A DNA stretch of 64,000 bases. It comes from Saccharopolyspora erythraea. Its GTDB lineage: Bacteria > Actinomycetota > Actinomycetes > Mycobacteriales > Pseudonocardiaceae. The position numbers and the translations under genes are program-made. This document shows positions 25,452-34,116 of this stretch, in pieces. The notes below the pieces were generated by a model, which saw only the letters and a list, made by a program, of their open reading frames with translations, did no database searches and was not told the origin of the DNA. The DNA lies in NCBI RefSeq assembly GCF_018141105.1, contig NZ_CP054839.1, forward strand, positions 5,893,411 to 5,957,410. The letters are read 5' to 3'. Position 1 is the stretch's first letter, and each line of letters starts with the position of its first letter.

Positions 25452-28400
25452 TCAGTCGTGGACTCCCTTGGGGCCGTTCTTCGAGCTGTTGCACGGACCG
25501 CACAAGCCCTCGAGGTTGCGGATGTCGCTGTAGGCGTCCTTGGCGGACTGCGAGGTGATCTTCCCGCTCTCGTCCGGGGCGGCGGTGTCCTTGATCCAGG
25601 TCTTCCAGTCCCGGACGTGGTCGATGGTGATGTCCTGCTCCGGGAGGAACCTGTCGCACTGGCCCTGGCACTTGTAGTCGCCGCGGTCGTTGCGCTCCAT
25701 CCGGTCGAGGACCTCGTCCTTGGTCCCGTCGTTGTAGCCGGGCCTGCTCCGCTCGTTCCACGTGCCGCGCTGGGACGGCTCCTGGGTGGGCGCGGGGCGG
25801 CTGCCACCGTGACGTGTGACCCGACCGCCGCTCTCCTCCTGGCGCCGGATGTTCTGCTCGCGCTGCCGGTCGCTGCGCCGCGGGCCCCCTCTGGTGTCGG
25901 CGGCGTGGTTCGAGTCTCCGTCGGCGTTGCGGCGCTTCTGCCCCCGCCCTCCGCCGCCACCGTCGCCGCCCGTGGCGCACGACGACCCCTGCGACACGAG
26001 ACCGAGCGGGTCGCAGGCCACGAGCGGGTTCGGCACGTAGGCGACCGCGTTCGGCGCCGGCTCCAGCCCCAACGGGTCTGGGCTCAGGTACCGCGCGGTC
26101 ACGGGGTCGTAGTAGCGGTAGACGTTGTAGTGCAGCCCGGTTTCGGCATCGTGGTGCTGGCCGGGGAAGCGCAGCGGCGTCGCGGCGGCCTCCGAGCCCG
26201 TGACCAGGCCCCACAGGGTGCAGCGTGCCCGCCGGACGACGCTGCCCCCGGCGTCGACCAGTTCGACCGGGCTGCCGACCTGGTCGGTCACCACACCGGT
26301 GAAACGAGCCCCGCCCGCGGGCGACTGCTCAAGTTGGGCGACCGGGTGGCCGTCGTCGGGGTGGTGCTCCCAGGTCAGCACGTGGGCACCGGTGCGCTGC
26401 TCGACCACGACCGTGCCGTCCCAGACGAAGTCGACCTGTTCGGCCACCGCCGGGACGGCCCCCGGCGCCTGGACGACCAGCCGCTGCTTGGCGATGCGCC
26501 GACCCAGCGGGTCGTAGCGGTAGGCCCACCACGTCCCGTCCGGGGTGACGACCGAGGTGAGCCGGTCGAGCGCGTTCCAGGTGAACCGCCACACGCGCTC
26601 GGCGCCCGCGGCGTCCCTGACCCGCCGCAGCACCAAGCGGCCCTGCGCGTCGTGCTCGTAGCTCACCGCACCGAGTCCGGCCAGCGCGTTGCCCTGGTAC
26701 CGGTGCCGCACCAGCCCGCCGCCGGTGTCCGATGCGGTCAGGTTGCCGGTGCCGTCGTAGCGGTAGCTCTCCGAACGCCCGGGGGCGAGCACCTCGGTGA
26801 CGCGGCCCGCGGCGTCGAGCTCGTAGCGCGTCGAGCCCGCTCCGCTGTCGTCGACGGCGGCGAGCGCGCCGTCGGGCCGGTAGCCGAACGAGCGCCGCAC
26901 CACCTCGTTCCCGGCGGCGGTGACGGCCTGCCCGGTCAGGCGGCCCTCGGCGTCGTGGGTCTGGGTGAGCACCCACGCGTCGTCCACCTGCCTGCGGGTC
27001 TGGCGGCCGCGTTCGTCGTGGGTGAAAGCGACGTGGTGCCCGCCGAAGCGCAGCGCGGCGGGACGGCCGTCGTCGAAGGTCCACGAACTGTCCACACCGG
27101 ACGGTGTGCGGCGGTGCACGCCGCCGCCGTCGTCGTAGCGGAACGCCACCGTGAGCCCGTTGACGGTGTGGGCGGTGACCCGCGACCGCTCATCCCGTTC
27201 GACGGTGATCGTGGCGTCGCCGTTGGCCGCCTCGACGAGCCGGCCGACCGGGTCGTAGGCGAACGTGGCGACCTCGGTGGGCGTGCGCCGCCACACCACG
27301 TTGCCCAGCACGTCGTAGCCGTACTCGACCTGTTCACCCGCGGCGTTGACCGACCGCAGCAGCTGTCCGGCCGCGTCGTAGGCGTAGCGGGTCACGCGGT
27401 CGTCGAAGTCGCTCTCCTCGACGATCCTGCCCTCCGCGTCGAAGGTGTAGCGCCAGGTCTGGCCGTTGGGGTTGGTGACCGCCACCAGCCGTGCCTCGGT
27501 GTCGTAGTCGTAGGTCGTGCGCGCGCCGGTCGCGTCCACGGTCGCGGTCAGCAGGTCCAGCCGCCCGTACTCGTTCCCGGTGACCTGGCCGAGCGCGCCG
27601 ACGTGACGCAGCTGGTTGCCCTCGCGGTCGTACTGCCACTGCTCGCGGGCTCCCGTCGCCAGCACGCGCGACAGCAGCCGTCCCTCGACGTTCCAGGTCA
27701 GCTGCGTCGTGCCGCCGTCGCGGTCCACGACCACCCGCGGACGCCCGAACAGGTCGCTCTCGGTGCGGTCGTCCGCGCTGCCGGCCGTGACCTCGTCGGC
27801 GAGCGCGTCGGCCGGAGCGGTGTCCGCGCCGGAGTCGGCGACGCCTTCGGCGGCACCGAGCTGCGTGGTCAGGGGGTCCGGGACATGGTCGCCGGAGTAG
27901 CTCCGGCGCCAGGTCCGTCCGTCGGGGCCCTCCACCGCGATGTCGAGCGCGTCCTGCGTCCAGCGCTCGATCCGCACCCGGCTGCTGTCGGGCCGTACGA
28001 CGGCAGCCAGCTCGCCCTCGGCGTCCCACTCGTAGCCGGTGGTGCGGCCGAGCGGGTCGGTCCGGGAGAGCAGCCGGTCGTAGCGGTCCCAGGTCCGGGA
28101 CGTGGTGGCGCCCAGCGGACCGACCTCGCGCAGCACCTGGTTCTCGGCGTTGAGGTGGATCTCGGTGCTGTTGCCCAGGGAGTCGGTGAACGTCGTGACC
28201 AGGCGCTCGCGGTCGTAGCTGAACGAACCGTCGAAGAACCCGCGGTCTCCCACGGTCCGCACGCACCGGCCGGTGGAGTCGTAGACGTAGCGGTACCAGC
28301 CGCCGTTGCGGTCCTCCCAGCCGGTCATGCGGCCCGCGTCGTCGTAGTGGAACCGCTGCGGAACGCCGCTGGAGTCGGTCACGCCCACCAGGCGGCCACG

Positions 28401-30083
28401 GCCGTCGTAGTCGTAGCGCATGACGGCGACCGCGAGGTCGGAGCCAGGATCGAGGACGCGCACGGCGGTGATCCGGCCGTCCGAGGTCGTGAGGTCGACG
28501 AGGTAGCCGGCGGAGTGCGACAGCCGCCGCGGAGCACCGCGCTCGTCGTGCTCGAAGTCGATTGAGTTGCCGGCGTCATCGGCAATCCGCACCAGCGGCA
28601 GCGCGCCCCGGCCCCGCGGGGCGAACTCCAGCGTCCGTTCCCGTCCTGCTTCGCTCAGGACGTAGGTGTCGGCGGTCCGGCGGCGAAGCGCCCACCGCGC
28701 GCCTTCCAGCGGCAGCACCTCCGCGCCGACGGCGGGCAGCGGATACACCAGCCGCACCCCGTCCGGGGCGAAGTAGCAGACGTGCTCGCGGTAGACCTCC
28801 AGCCGCTGGTCCGCGGTGGACGTCCAGGACGGGCCGAACCAGCGTCCCGCGCGGTAGCCGGACAGGTGCGTGCGCTCCAGCACGAGTTCGAGAGGGTTCG
28901 GCAGGGCGAGGTCGCGCTGGACCAGGACGACTTCTCCAGTGGAGACGTCCACGGGGTCGCCCTTGCACGGGCGGGTCTCTGCGGACACGGCGCCGTTGCG
29001 CGGCGGGTTCGGCATGCCGGACGGCGGCCCGTCGGCTCCCGCGGACCTGGTGTTCGCGGGACCCGGGCCGTTTCCGCCACTGGGCGTGTCGGCCCCGGGG
29101 CCGTTGCCGCCCCGCGACGAATCCGGCGGGGGGTTCGTGTTCGGTCCCGCGGAGTTCGACGTGGTGGAGTCCGGCCCGGCGGAGTTGGACGAGGTCGAGC
29201 TCGGCCCCGGGCCGCCGGAGTTCGGCCCCGGGCCGGACGGGTTCGGCCCCGGCCCGGCGGAGTCGGGCCCGTTGGGAGCGGGGCCACGGGTCCCTTCACC
29301 GGGCTTCGGCGGTGGGGCGGTGCTGCTGTCGTTCTTGATCTTCTTGAGTGCGTCGGCCGCCTCGTCGAACGACCCGCCCAGCTTTTTGAGCATGGGCATC
29401 AACGACTTCATCGCCTTGACCAGCTTCATGGTGATGTCGGCGATCTTGGCGGCGACCTTGGCGACCTCGGCCACCACCTGCGGCACCACCCAGGTCAACC
29501 CGATCCCCAGCGTGGCCACCACCTGCAACGCCCAGCTCACCAGATGACCGACCAACTCGGCGATGATGTCGCGCACCAACGTGCGCACCGCACCCACCAC
29601 CTCACCGGCGGTGGCGATCCCACTGGAAGCCCCCTCCGCCGCGCTCTGCGCGGCGGTGATCAGCTTGCCGGTGTCGGCGCTGCGGGCCCGGTAGGCATCG
29701 CCGGCCTGCCCGGTCCAGCCGGCGGTGTCCTTGTCCACCAAATCGGTCATGTCCGCGGCGATCGCGGCCAGCTCGGCACCGATGTTCTTCCACGTCTCCG
29801 AATGCGCCTTGATCTCGTCCGGATCCCCGGTCAGCGAGTCCAGCGCGTCCGAGACCGGGCCGACGTGCTCCATCAGCCACCCCACCCCGGCGGCCAGGAT
29901 CGCCCCGAACGGATCCAACGCCATCCCCAGCGCATCCAGACCGGTCCCCACCGCACCCAGCACCCCGGCCGCCCAGTCACCGGACTCGATCGCCTTGCGC
30001 GTCTCGTCCACCGACTCCAGGATCGGAACCCCGCTGAACCCCTGCGTCGAGTCCTTGCGTTCGGCGACCAGCGGATTCGTCAC
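25452..30083 (-). CDS. RHS-repeat polymorphic toxin with HNH-type nuclease end
   Basis: 1543 residues. Residues 1-250 are helical with a WXG100-like Trp-Gly turn (KDTAGWTGQAGDAYRARSAD), suggesting type VII export. A Gly/Pro/Ser/Asn linker (about 255-375) is followed by a DUF6531-like start (CKGDPVDVSTGEVVLVQRDL) and many YD repeats such as YDYDGRGRLVGVTD. The RHS core ends with the boundary motif YYDPVTARYLSPDPLGLEP. The last 110 residues are the toxin: C1472/C1476, the catalytic motif ITIDHVRDW (D1488, H1489), N1523 and C1528/C1531 in NLEGLCGPCNSSK, a zinc-stabilised HNH nuclease. No recognisable immunity gene follows directly. Confidence 0.92.
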   Translation of the reverse strand: MTNPLVAERKDSTQGFSGVPILESVDETRKAIESGDWAAGVLGAVGTGLDALGMALDPFGAILAAGVGWLMEHVGPVSDALDSLTGDPDEIKAHSETWKNIGAELAAIAADMTDLVDKDTAGWTGQAGDAYRARSADTGKLITAAQSAAEGASSGIATAGEVVGAVRTLVRDIIAELVGHLVSWALQVVATLGIGLTWVVPQVVAEVAKVAAKIADITMKLVKAMKSLMPMLKKLGGSFDEAADALKKIKNDSSTAPPPKPGEGTRGPAPNGPDSAGPGPNPSGPGPNSGGPGPSSTSSNSAGPDSTTSNSAGPNTNPPPDSSRGGNGPGADTPSGGNGPGPANTRSAGADGPPSGMPNPPRNGAVSAETRPCKGDPVDVSTGEVVLVQRDLALPNPLELVLERTHLSGYRAGRWFGPSWTSTADQRLEVYREHVCYFAPDGVRLVYPLPAVGAEVLPLEGARWALRRRTADTYVLSEAGRERTLEFAPRGRGALPLVRIADDAGNSIDFEHDERGAPRRLSHSAGYLVDLTTSDGRITAVRVLDPGSDLAVAVMRYDYDGRGRLVGVTDSSGVPQRFHYDDAGRMTGWEDRNGGWYRYVYDSTGRCVRTVGDRGFFDGSFSYDRERLVTTFTDSLGNSTEIHLNAENQVLREVGPLGATTSRTWDRYDRLLSRTDPLGRTTGYEWDAEGELAAVVRPDSSRVRIERWTQDALDIAVEGPDGRTWRRSYSGDHVPDPLTTQLGAAEGVADSGADTAPADALADEVTAGSADDRTESDLFGRPRVVVDRDGGTTQLTWNVEGRLLSRVLATGAREQWQYDREGNQLRHVGALGQVTGNEYGRLDLLTATVDATGARTTYDYDTEARLVAVTNPNGQTWRYTFDAEGRIVEESDFDDRVTRYAYDAAGQLLRSVNAAGEQVEYGYDVLGNVVWRRTPTEVATFAYDPVGRLVEAANGDATITVERDERSRVTAHTVNGLTVAFRYDDGGGVHRRTPSGVDSSWTFDDGRPAALRFGGHHVAFTHDERGRQTRRQVDDAWVLTQTHDAEGRLTGQAVTAAGNEVVRRSFGYRPDGALAAVDDSGAGSTRYELDAAGRVTEVLAPGRSESYRYDGTGNLTASDTGGGLVRHRYQGNALAGLGAVSYEHDAQGRLVLRRVRDAAGAERVWRFTWNALDRLTSVVTPDGTWWAYRYDPLGRRIAKQRLVVQAPGAVPAVAEQVDFVWDGTVVVEQRTGAHVLTWEHHPDDGHPVAQLEQSPAGGARFTGVVTDQVGSPVELVDAGGSVVRRARCTLWGLVTGSEAAATPLRFPGQHHDAETGLHYNVYRYYDPVTARYLSPDPLGLEPAPNAVAYVPNPLVACDPLGLVSQGSSCATGGDGGGGGRGQKRRNADGDSNHAADTRGGPRRSDRQREQNIRRQEESGGRVTRHGGSRPAPTQEPSQRGTWNERSRPGYNDGTKDEVLDRMERNDRGDYKCQGQCDRFLPEQDITIDHVRDWKTWIKDTAAPDESGKITSQSAKDAYSDIRNLEGLCGPCNSSKNGPKGVHD

Positions 30084-30142
30084 AGCGCAACCATCCCGGG
30101 TGAGTGTGGGAACAAGGCAAACGGATCAATATTCGCCCAGGT

Positions 30143-30175
30143 CACCAACGCCACACCAACGCCCCACCAATGCCA
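30143..30175 (-). repeat. three 11-bp phased direct repeats in the RHS promoter region
   Basis: CACCAACGCCA, CACCAACGCCC and CACCAATGCCA follow each other without gap (30143-30153, 30154-30164, 30165-30175). The 11-bp period places all copies on one helix face, 60-92 bases upstream of the RHS start. This is probably an operator for a regulator binding in tandem. The rest of the 262-base gap shows no gene. Confidence 0.6.
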
Positions 30176-30187
30176 AAACCGTTGGCA
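30171..30187. promoter_or_regulatory. 17-bp palindromic operator
   Basis: TGCCAA (30171-30176) and TTGGCA (30182-30187) form a perfect inverted repeat with a 5-base spacer, overlapping the third direct repeat. It lies 88-104 bases upstream of the RHS start. A separate dimeric regulator may bind here. Confidence 0.5.
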
Positions 30188-30345
30188 TATACCAGGATCG
30201 CATCCGTCCACGGACGTTTTCTCCGCCATCGTCCGGAATGCCGCGACTGCCCGGAACCGGGTGTCGCGCCGTCACTTCATGGGGCGCACACCGATCAGAT
30301 GCTCGTCGACGCCATGCGGAAAAGTCCTGGGATCCGGTACAGAGG

Positions 30346-31482
30346 TCAGTCGTCCCCACCTGGCCCGTCGTAGAGGTTCCACGGCACGAGCCGGTACTCC
30401 TCGCTGCACGGGTTGCCCGCCGCGATGTAGTACTCCCCCGCGGTGAGATCGACGCAGTTGTGCAGCACCGTCGACCACTGGCGCAGGGCGTCGCTGCGCT
30501 CGTCCGGATGGGTGCACACCGACTCCGGGTACCCGAAGTGGTCGGAGAACGCCTGCTTGATCACCTTGCGCACCGCCTCGCCGCTGGAGGCGGCGCCCGC
30601 CGGGCGCAGACCTTCGCGGATGCGCGGCACGCGGAACAGCGAGTCCACCGGCCGCGGCCGGTACTCGGCGGCCATCTGCGGGGGAACGAAGGCCTGGTAG
30701 TGGTTGCCGTGCACCAGGACCCCGTTCTCGGGATACATCCACCCGTGTGCCTTGGGTGTCGTCTCGATGTCGATGGCGAAGGCGTCGCGGTGGGTGAGCA
30801 GCGCATTGCTGGCGATCTGCGCGTCGGCGCCGCTGAGGACCTCGAGCGCTTCGTGCATGTTCGCCGAGTCGAGCACCTTGCGCCGGATGAGCGTCTGCGG
30901 AACGCCGCGCGTGGCACCGAAACGTCCGGTCAGCCCATTGGCGTTGAGCGCCAGTCCGGCGGAGTTGGCGCCCTGCCTGCCGACCTGGCCGGCCTCCAGG
31001 TGCATCACCACCGTCGGCTTCGGCGGCTGCACGATCCGGACCACCACGATGGTGTCGCGGATGCCGTGCCGCCAGTCCCAGTTCTGCCCGCAGTAGACGT
31101 GCCCGTCGCCGCTGGCCTCCGGCAACAGCGCGAAGGACGAACAGCCGTCCGCGCCGAGATCCTCGTCGGCGGCGGGCAGGCTGTCCCGGACCAGCTCGCC
31201 GCGCGCGTTGAGCGCCAGGACGTCGGTGAGTTCGACGCCGGCCCCGTCCGCGATGCCCGCCATCTCCTCGACCAGGTCGGGCGCGAACCTCCGGCAGGGT
31301 TCGAGGAGCTCACCGACCCTGTCGACGACCTGCTGCCAGGTCAGGCCGGTGGCCCCGCCGAAGGCGTCGGCGTAGTAGGCGAGGGCGCTGCCGATCTGGG
31401 TACGAGCGAACTCTCCGTACTGGTGACCGCGTTCTCGGGGGGTGCCGCGGAGTTCCACGGTGGGAAGTGTCAGGTTGTCCAT
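30346..31482 (-). CDS. C45-family autoproteolytic acyltransferase/hydrolase
   Basis: 378 residues. It resembles acyl-CoA:6-aminopenicillanate acyltransferase-type Ntn hydrolases: TPRERGHQYGEF at the N-terminus, helices, then the self-cleavage and nucleophile site ADGCSSFALLP (C114), followed by GQNWDW and GANSAGLALNANGL, and later the SNALLTHRDA and IDIETTP segments. Mature enzymes hydrolyse N-acyl amino acids or amides. No signal peptide. The gene is divergent from an RpiR regulator across a 79-base promoter that carries (R)CTACA repeats. Likely part of the regulon formed with the ABC/deacetylase operon. Confidence 0.87.
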   Translation of the reverse strand: MDNLTLPTVELRGTPRERGHQYGEFARTQIGSALAYYADAFGGATGLTWQQVVDRVGELLEPCRRFAPDLVEEMAGIADGAGVELTDVLALNARGELVRDSLPAADEDLGADGCSSFALLPEASGDGHVYCGQNWDWRHGIRDTIVVVRIVQPPKPTVVMHLEAGQVGRQGANSAGLALNANGLTGRFGATRGVPQTLIRRKVLDSANMHEALEVLSGADAQIASNALLTHRDAFAIDIETTPKAHGWMYPENGVLVHGNHYQAFVPPQMAAEYRPRPVDSLFRVPRIREGLRPAGAASSGEAVRKVIKQAFSDHFGYPESVCTHPDERSDALRQWSTVLHNCVDLTAGEYYIAAGNPCSEEYRLVPWNLYDGPGGDD

Positions 31483-31502
31483 CCGGTCTCTCAGCCGTTG
31501 TC

Positions 31503-31516
31503 GTAGTATGCACTAC
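31503..31516. promoter_or_regulatory. RpiR-type operator 1
   Basis: GTAGT-ATGC-ACTAC inverted repeat, 20 bases upstream of the C45 start. It shares the ACTAC/GTAGT half-site with the second site and with the MFS-promoter sites at 40.75-40.83 kb. Confidence 0.55.
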
Positions 31517-31541
31517 AGAATATTCGAATCAGATGCGAGCA

Positions 31542-31556
31542 CTACAAGGACTGTAG
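31542..31556. promoter_or_regulatory. RpiR-type operator 2
   Basis: CTACA-AGGAC-TGTAG, a 5-bp inverted repeat just upstream of the RpiR start. A further single CACTACA lies inside the gene at 31591-31597. Suggests autoregulation. Confidence 0.55.
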
Positions 31557-31561
31557 CGGGT

Positions 31562-32473
31562 ATGACATCCGGGTCAAGCGATGAAGCGAACACTACAAAC
31601 GAGCCCGCGCCGGACGCCGGCGACGACCTGGGCTCGCGGGTGCGGGAGCGCCTCGGCGGACTCTCCCGCGCGGAGCAGAAGGTCGCCCGCTACCTGCTGA
31701 ACATGCCGCAGGAGCAACTGGTCTTCGCCACCGCGGAGGAGCTCGGACAGCACACCGGTACCAGCGACGCGACCGTGGTGCGCACCGCCCGCAAGCTCGG
31801 CTACAGCGGCCTTCCCGCGTTGAAGCGCGAGGTCGGAGGGGCGCTGGTGAACACGGTGGCCCCCGCGACCCGGCTGGAGCAGCGGCTGGCGGCCATCGGC
31901 CCGGACCTGGAACGCGCGGTGTCCACGGTGTTCACCGAGGCCCGCGAAGACCTGGAGAACACCCAGGCCGCGCTGGACGTCGACGACGTGCGCGAGGCCG
32001 TCAGCCTGCTGGCCCACGCCCGCGAGGTGATGGCCTTCGGCGTCGGCGGCTCCGAACTCGGGGCGCGGCACCTGGCGCTGCGCCTCAACCGGCTGGGACA
32101 ACGCGCCAGGTTCGTCGGCAGCACGGGGTTCCGCCTCGCCGACGACCTGCTGCCGCTCGGGCGGGACGACGTCCTCGTGGTCTACCTGCCGGGTCGCTCG
32201 TTGCACGAGCTGGAGGTGCTGCTCGACCACGCGCGGTCGGTCGGCGCCCGACGCATCCTCATCTCCGAGCGGAACCTGGCCAAACGCCTGCGCCCGTTGC
32301 TGGACGTCTCCCTCTACGCGGCGGGCGGCGCGGGCCGCATCGCGGCCGAGTCCACCTCGGCCATCGCGCTGACGGACCTCCTCGTCCACGGAGTGGCCGC
32401 CATGCACGAAGCACGGGCCATCGCCACCCGCGCCACTCTGACCACCCTGCGGGAACGCCTCATGCGGGATTGA
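31562..32473 (+). CDS. MurR/RpiR-family transcriptional regulator
   Basis: 303 residues from ATG 31562. The N-terminal HTH_6 domain (about 20-95) has LGGLSRAEQKVARYLL and the helix-turn-helix TGTSDATVVRTARKLGYSGLP. The C-terminal SIS domain (about 130-275) has VMAFGVGGSELGARHLALRL, VLVVYLPGRSLHELEVLLDHA and a sugar-phosphate-type loop region. Divergent from the C45 hydrolase and convergent with the ABC operon. It probably represses both its own promoter and the MFS-led operon through shared (R)CTACA half-sites, with a phosphosugar or amino-sugar-like effector. Confidence 0.9.
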   Translation: MTSGSSDEANTTNEPAPDAGDDLGSRVRERLGGLSRAEQKVARYLLNMPQEQLVFATAEELGQHTGTSDATVVRTARKLGYSGLPALKREVGGALVNTVAPATRLEQRLAAIGPDLERAVSTVFTEAREDLENTQAALDVDDVREAVSLLAHAREVMAFGVGGSELGARHLALRLNRLGQRARFVGSTGFRLADDLLPLGRDDVLVVYLPGRSLHELEVLLDHARSVGARRILISERNLAKRLRPLLDVSLYAAGGAGRIAAESTSAIALTDLLVHGVAAMHEARAIATRATLTTLRERLMRD

Positions 32474-32506
32474 GACCGGGCGCCACCCGCGCCGCCGCGC
32501 ATGGCT

Positions 32507-33325
32507 TCAAGGACGGGCACCCAGGAGCGAAGCACGCCGGGACGCGATGTCGGCCGGATCCCACCCGACGCGGGGTATCGAATCCTTCAGCAGGCGCACG
32601 TAGGGATGCCGAGGGGCCCGCAGGACATCCCGGGTGGCGCCCTGCTCGACGACCCGCCCGCGCAGCAACACCGCGACGGTGTCGGTGACCTCGTTCACGA
32701 CAGCGAGGTCGTGGCTGATGAACAGCTGCGCCGTGCCCGTCTCGCGGCGGAGACCGGCCAGCAGCCGCAGGATCTGCGCCTGCACCGACACGTCCAGCGC
32801 CGACACCGCCTCGTCGAGGACCAGCAGCCGCGGCTGCACCGCGACCGCTCTGGCGATCGCCACCCGTTGCCGCTGTCCCCCGCTGAGCTCCCGCGGCAGC
32901 GCGTGCTGCTTGCTCGCCTCCAGCCCCACCTGGTCCAGCAGTTCGACCACCCGTACGTGCCGCTGCGGACGATCGGACCAGCCGTGCAGGCGCAGCACCC
33001 CGTCGAGGCACCTTCCGACGGTCACCGCCGGATCGAGCGAGAGGTACGGGTCCTGGAAGACCATCTGGACCGCTTTCGCCCGCGCCAACCGCCCCCTGCG
33101 GCCCCGCGGCCGGTCCACCAGCGACTCGCCGGCCAGCGTGATCTCGCCGCTGTCGGGCCGCTCCAAGCCCGCGAGCATGCGGGCCACCGTGCTCTTGCCC
33201 GAGCCCGACTCGCCCACCAGGCCGAGGGAACCGCCCTCGGCGACGGTCAGCTCGACGTCGTCGACGGCGCGGGCCGCGGAGTGGAAGCTCTTGCGGAGGC
33301 CGGCCACTCGAAGCAGTTCGGTCAT
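32507..33325 (-). CDS. peptide-type ABC transporter ATPase (DppF-like)
   Basis: 272 residues. Walker [10 protein letters not shown], signature LSGGQRQRV, Walker B LLVLDEAVSALD and the switch His in FISHDL. The C-terminal PYVRLLKDSIPRVG matches the oligopeptide ABC C-terminal extension. Start ATG 33325 overlaps the preceding stop (ATGA). It is the last gene of the coupled operon that starts at 40730; the RpiR gene converges 33 bases away. Confidence 0.9.
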   Translation of the reverse strand: MTELLRVAGLRKSFHSAARAVDDVELTVAEGGSLGLVGESGSGKSTVARMLAGLERPDSGEITLAGESLVDRPRGRRGRLARAKAVQMVFQDPYLSLDPAVTVGRCLDGVLRLHGWSDRPQRHVRVVELLDQVGLEASKQHALPRELSGGQRQRVAIARAVAVQPRLLVLDEAVSALDVSVQAQILRLLAGLRRETGTAQLFISHDLAVVNEVTDTVAVLLRGRVVEQGATRDVLRAPRHPYVRLLKDSIPRVGWDPADIASRRASLLGARP

Positions 33326-34116
33326 GCCCGCTCTCCTTCCTCTTCGAGTACCGGAACAGCCGCGAGCAGTTCAGCCGTGTACGCGGATTCCGGATGGGCG
33401 AACAGCTCTCGTGCGGCCTGCTCCTCGACGACCTCGCCCGCGCGCATCACCGCCACGCGGTCGCAGAACGCCGCCGCGAGGGGGAGATCGTGGGTGATGA
33501 ACAGGATCCCGAGACCTCGTTCGCGGCGCATCCGGCTGAGGATCGCGATGATCTCGGCCTGGGTCGTGACGTCCAGAGCGCTGGTCGCCTCGTCGGCCAG
33601 CAGCAGCTCCGGCTCCACCGCGAGCGCGGCCGCGATGACCAGGCGCTGCAGCATTCCTCCGGAGAGCTCGTGCGGATACCGGGCGAGCATCCGCTCCGGT
33701 TCGCGCAACCCGCACTCGTGCATCAAGCCCACCACCCGCGCACGCGCGTCCTGTGCCGACCAGCGCAGGTTCGTGCACAACTGCTCCGTCAGGAAGTACC
33801 CGACCGGTCGCAGCGGGTTGAACGCGGCGCGCGGCTCCTGCTGCACCACTCCGACCGTGCGGGTCCGCAGCTCGCGCAACGCGGCCGGTTTCATCCCCAG
33901 CACGTCCCGCCCGTCCACCGCGATGCGTCCGGACACCGCCGCCGAGCTCGGGAGCATGCGCACGATGCTCAGCGCGGTCGTGGACTTGCCGGATCCGGAC
34001 TCCCCCACCAGTCCGACGATCTCTCCCGCGCCGACGCGCAGGTCGACCCCTCGCAGGATCGGGCTCGCCGCGCCCGCGATGGTGACCGTGAGGTCGCCGA
34101 GTTCCACCAGGCTCAT
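33322..34116 (-). CDS. peptide-type ABC transporter ATPase (DppD-like)
   Basis: 264 residues from ATG 34116, overlapping the permease stop. Walker [11 protein letters not shown]-loop GVVQQEPRAAFNPL, signature LSGGMLQRL, Walker B LLLADEATSALD and switch His in FITHDL. The C-terminal FAHPESAYTAELLAAVP is typical of oligopeptide ATPases. Forms a heterodimer with the DppF-like protein to drive uptake. The upstream open frame is a shadow of the permease. Confidence 0.9.
   Translation of the reverse strand: MSLVELGDLTVTIAGAASPILRGVDLRVGAGEIVGLVGESGSGKSTTALSIVRMLPSSAAVSGRIAVDGRDVLGMKPAALRELRTRTVGVVQQEPRAAFNPLRPVGYFLTEQLCTNLRWSAQDARARVVGLMHECGLREPERMLARYPHELSGGMLQRLVIAAALAVEPELLLADEATSALDVTTQAEIIAILSRMRRERGLGILFITHDLPLAAAFCDRVAVMRAGEVVEEQAARELFAHPESAYTAELLAAVPVLEEEGERA

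Noticed and set aside
25206-28565. An 1119-codon antisense open frame over the RHS gene
   Set aside because: It is the GC-driven mirror of the RHS repeats. No domain, no start site and Val/Gly/Arg-rich composition.
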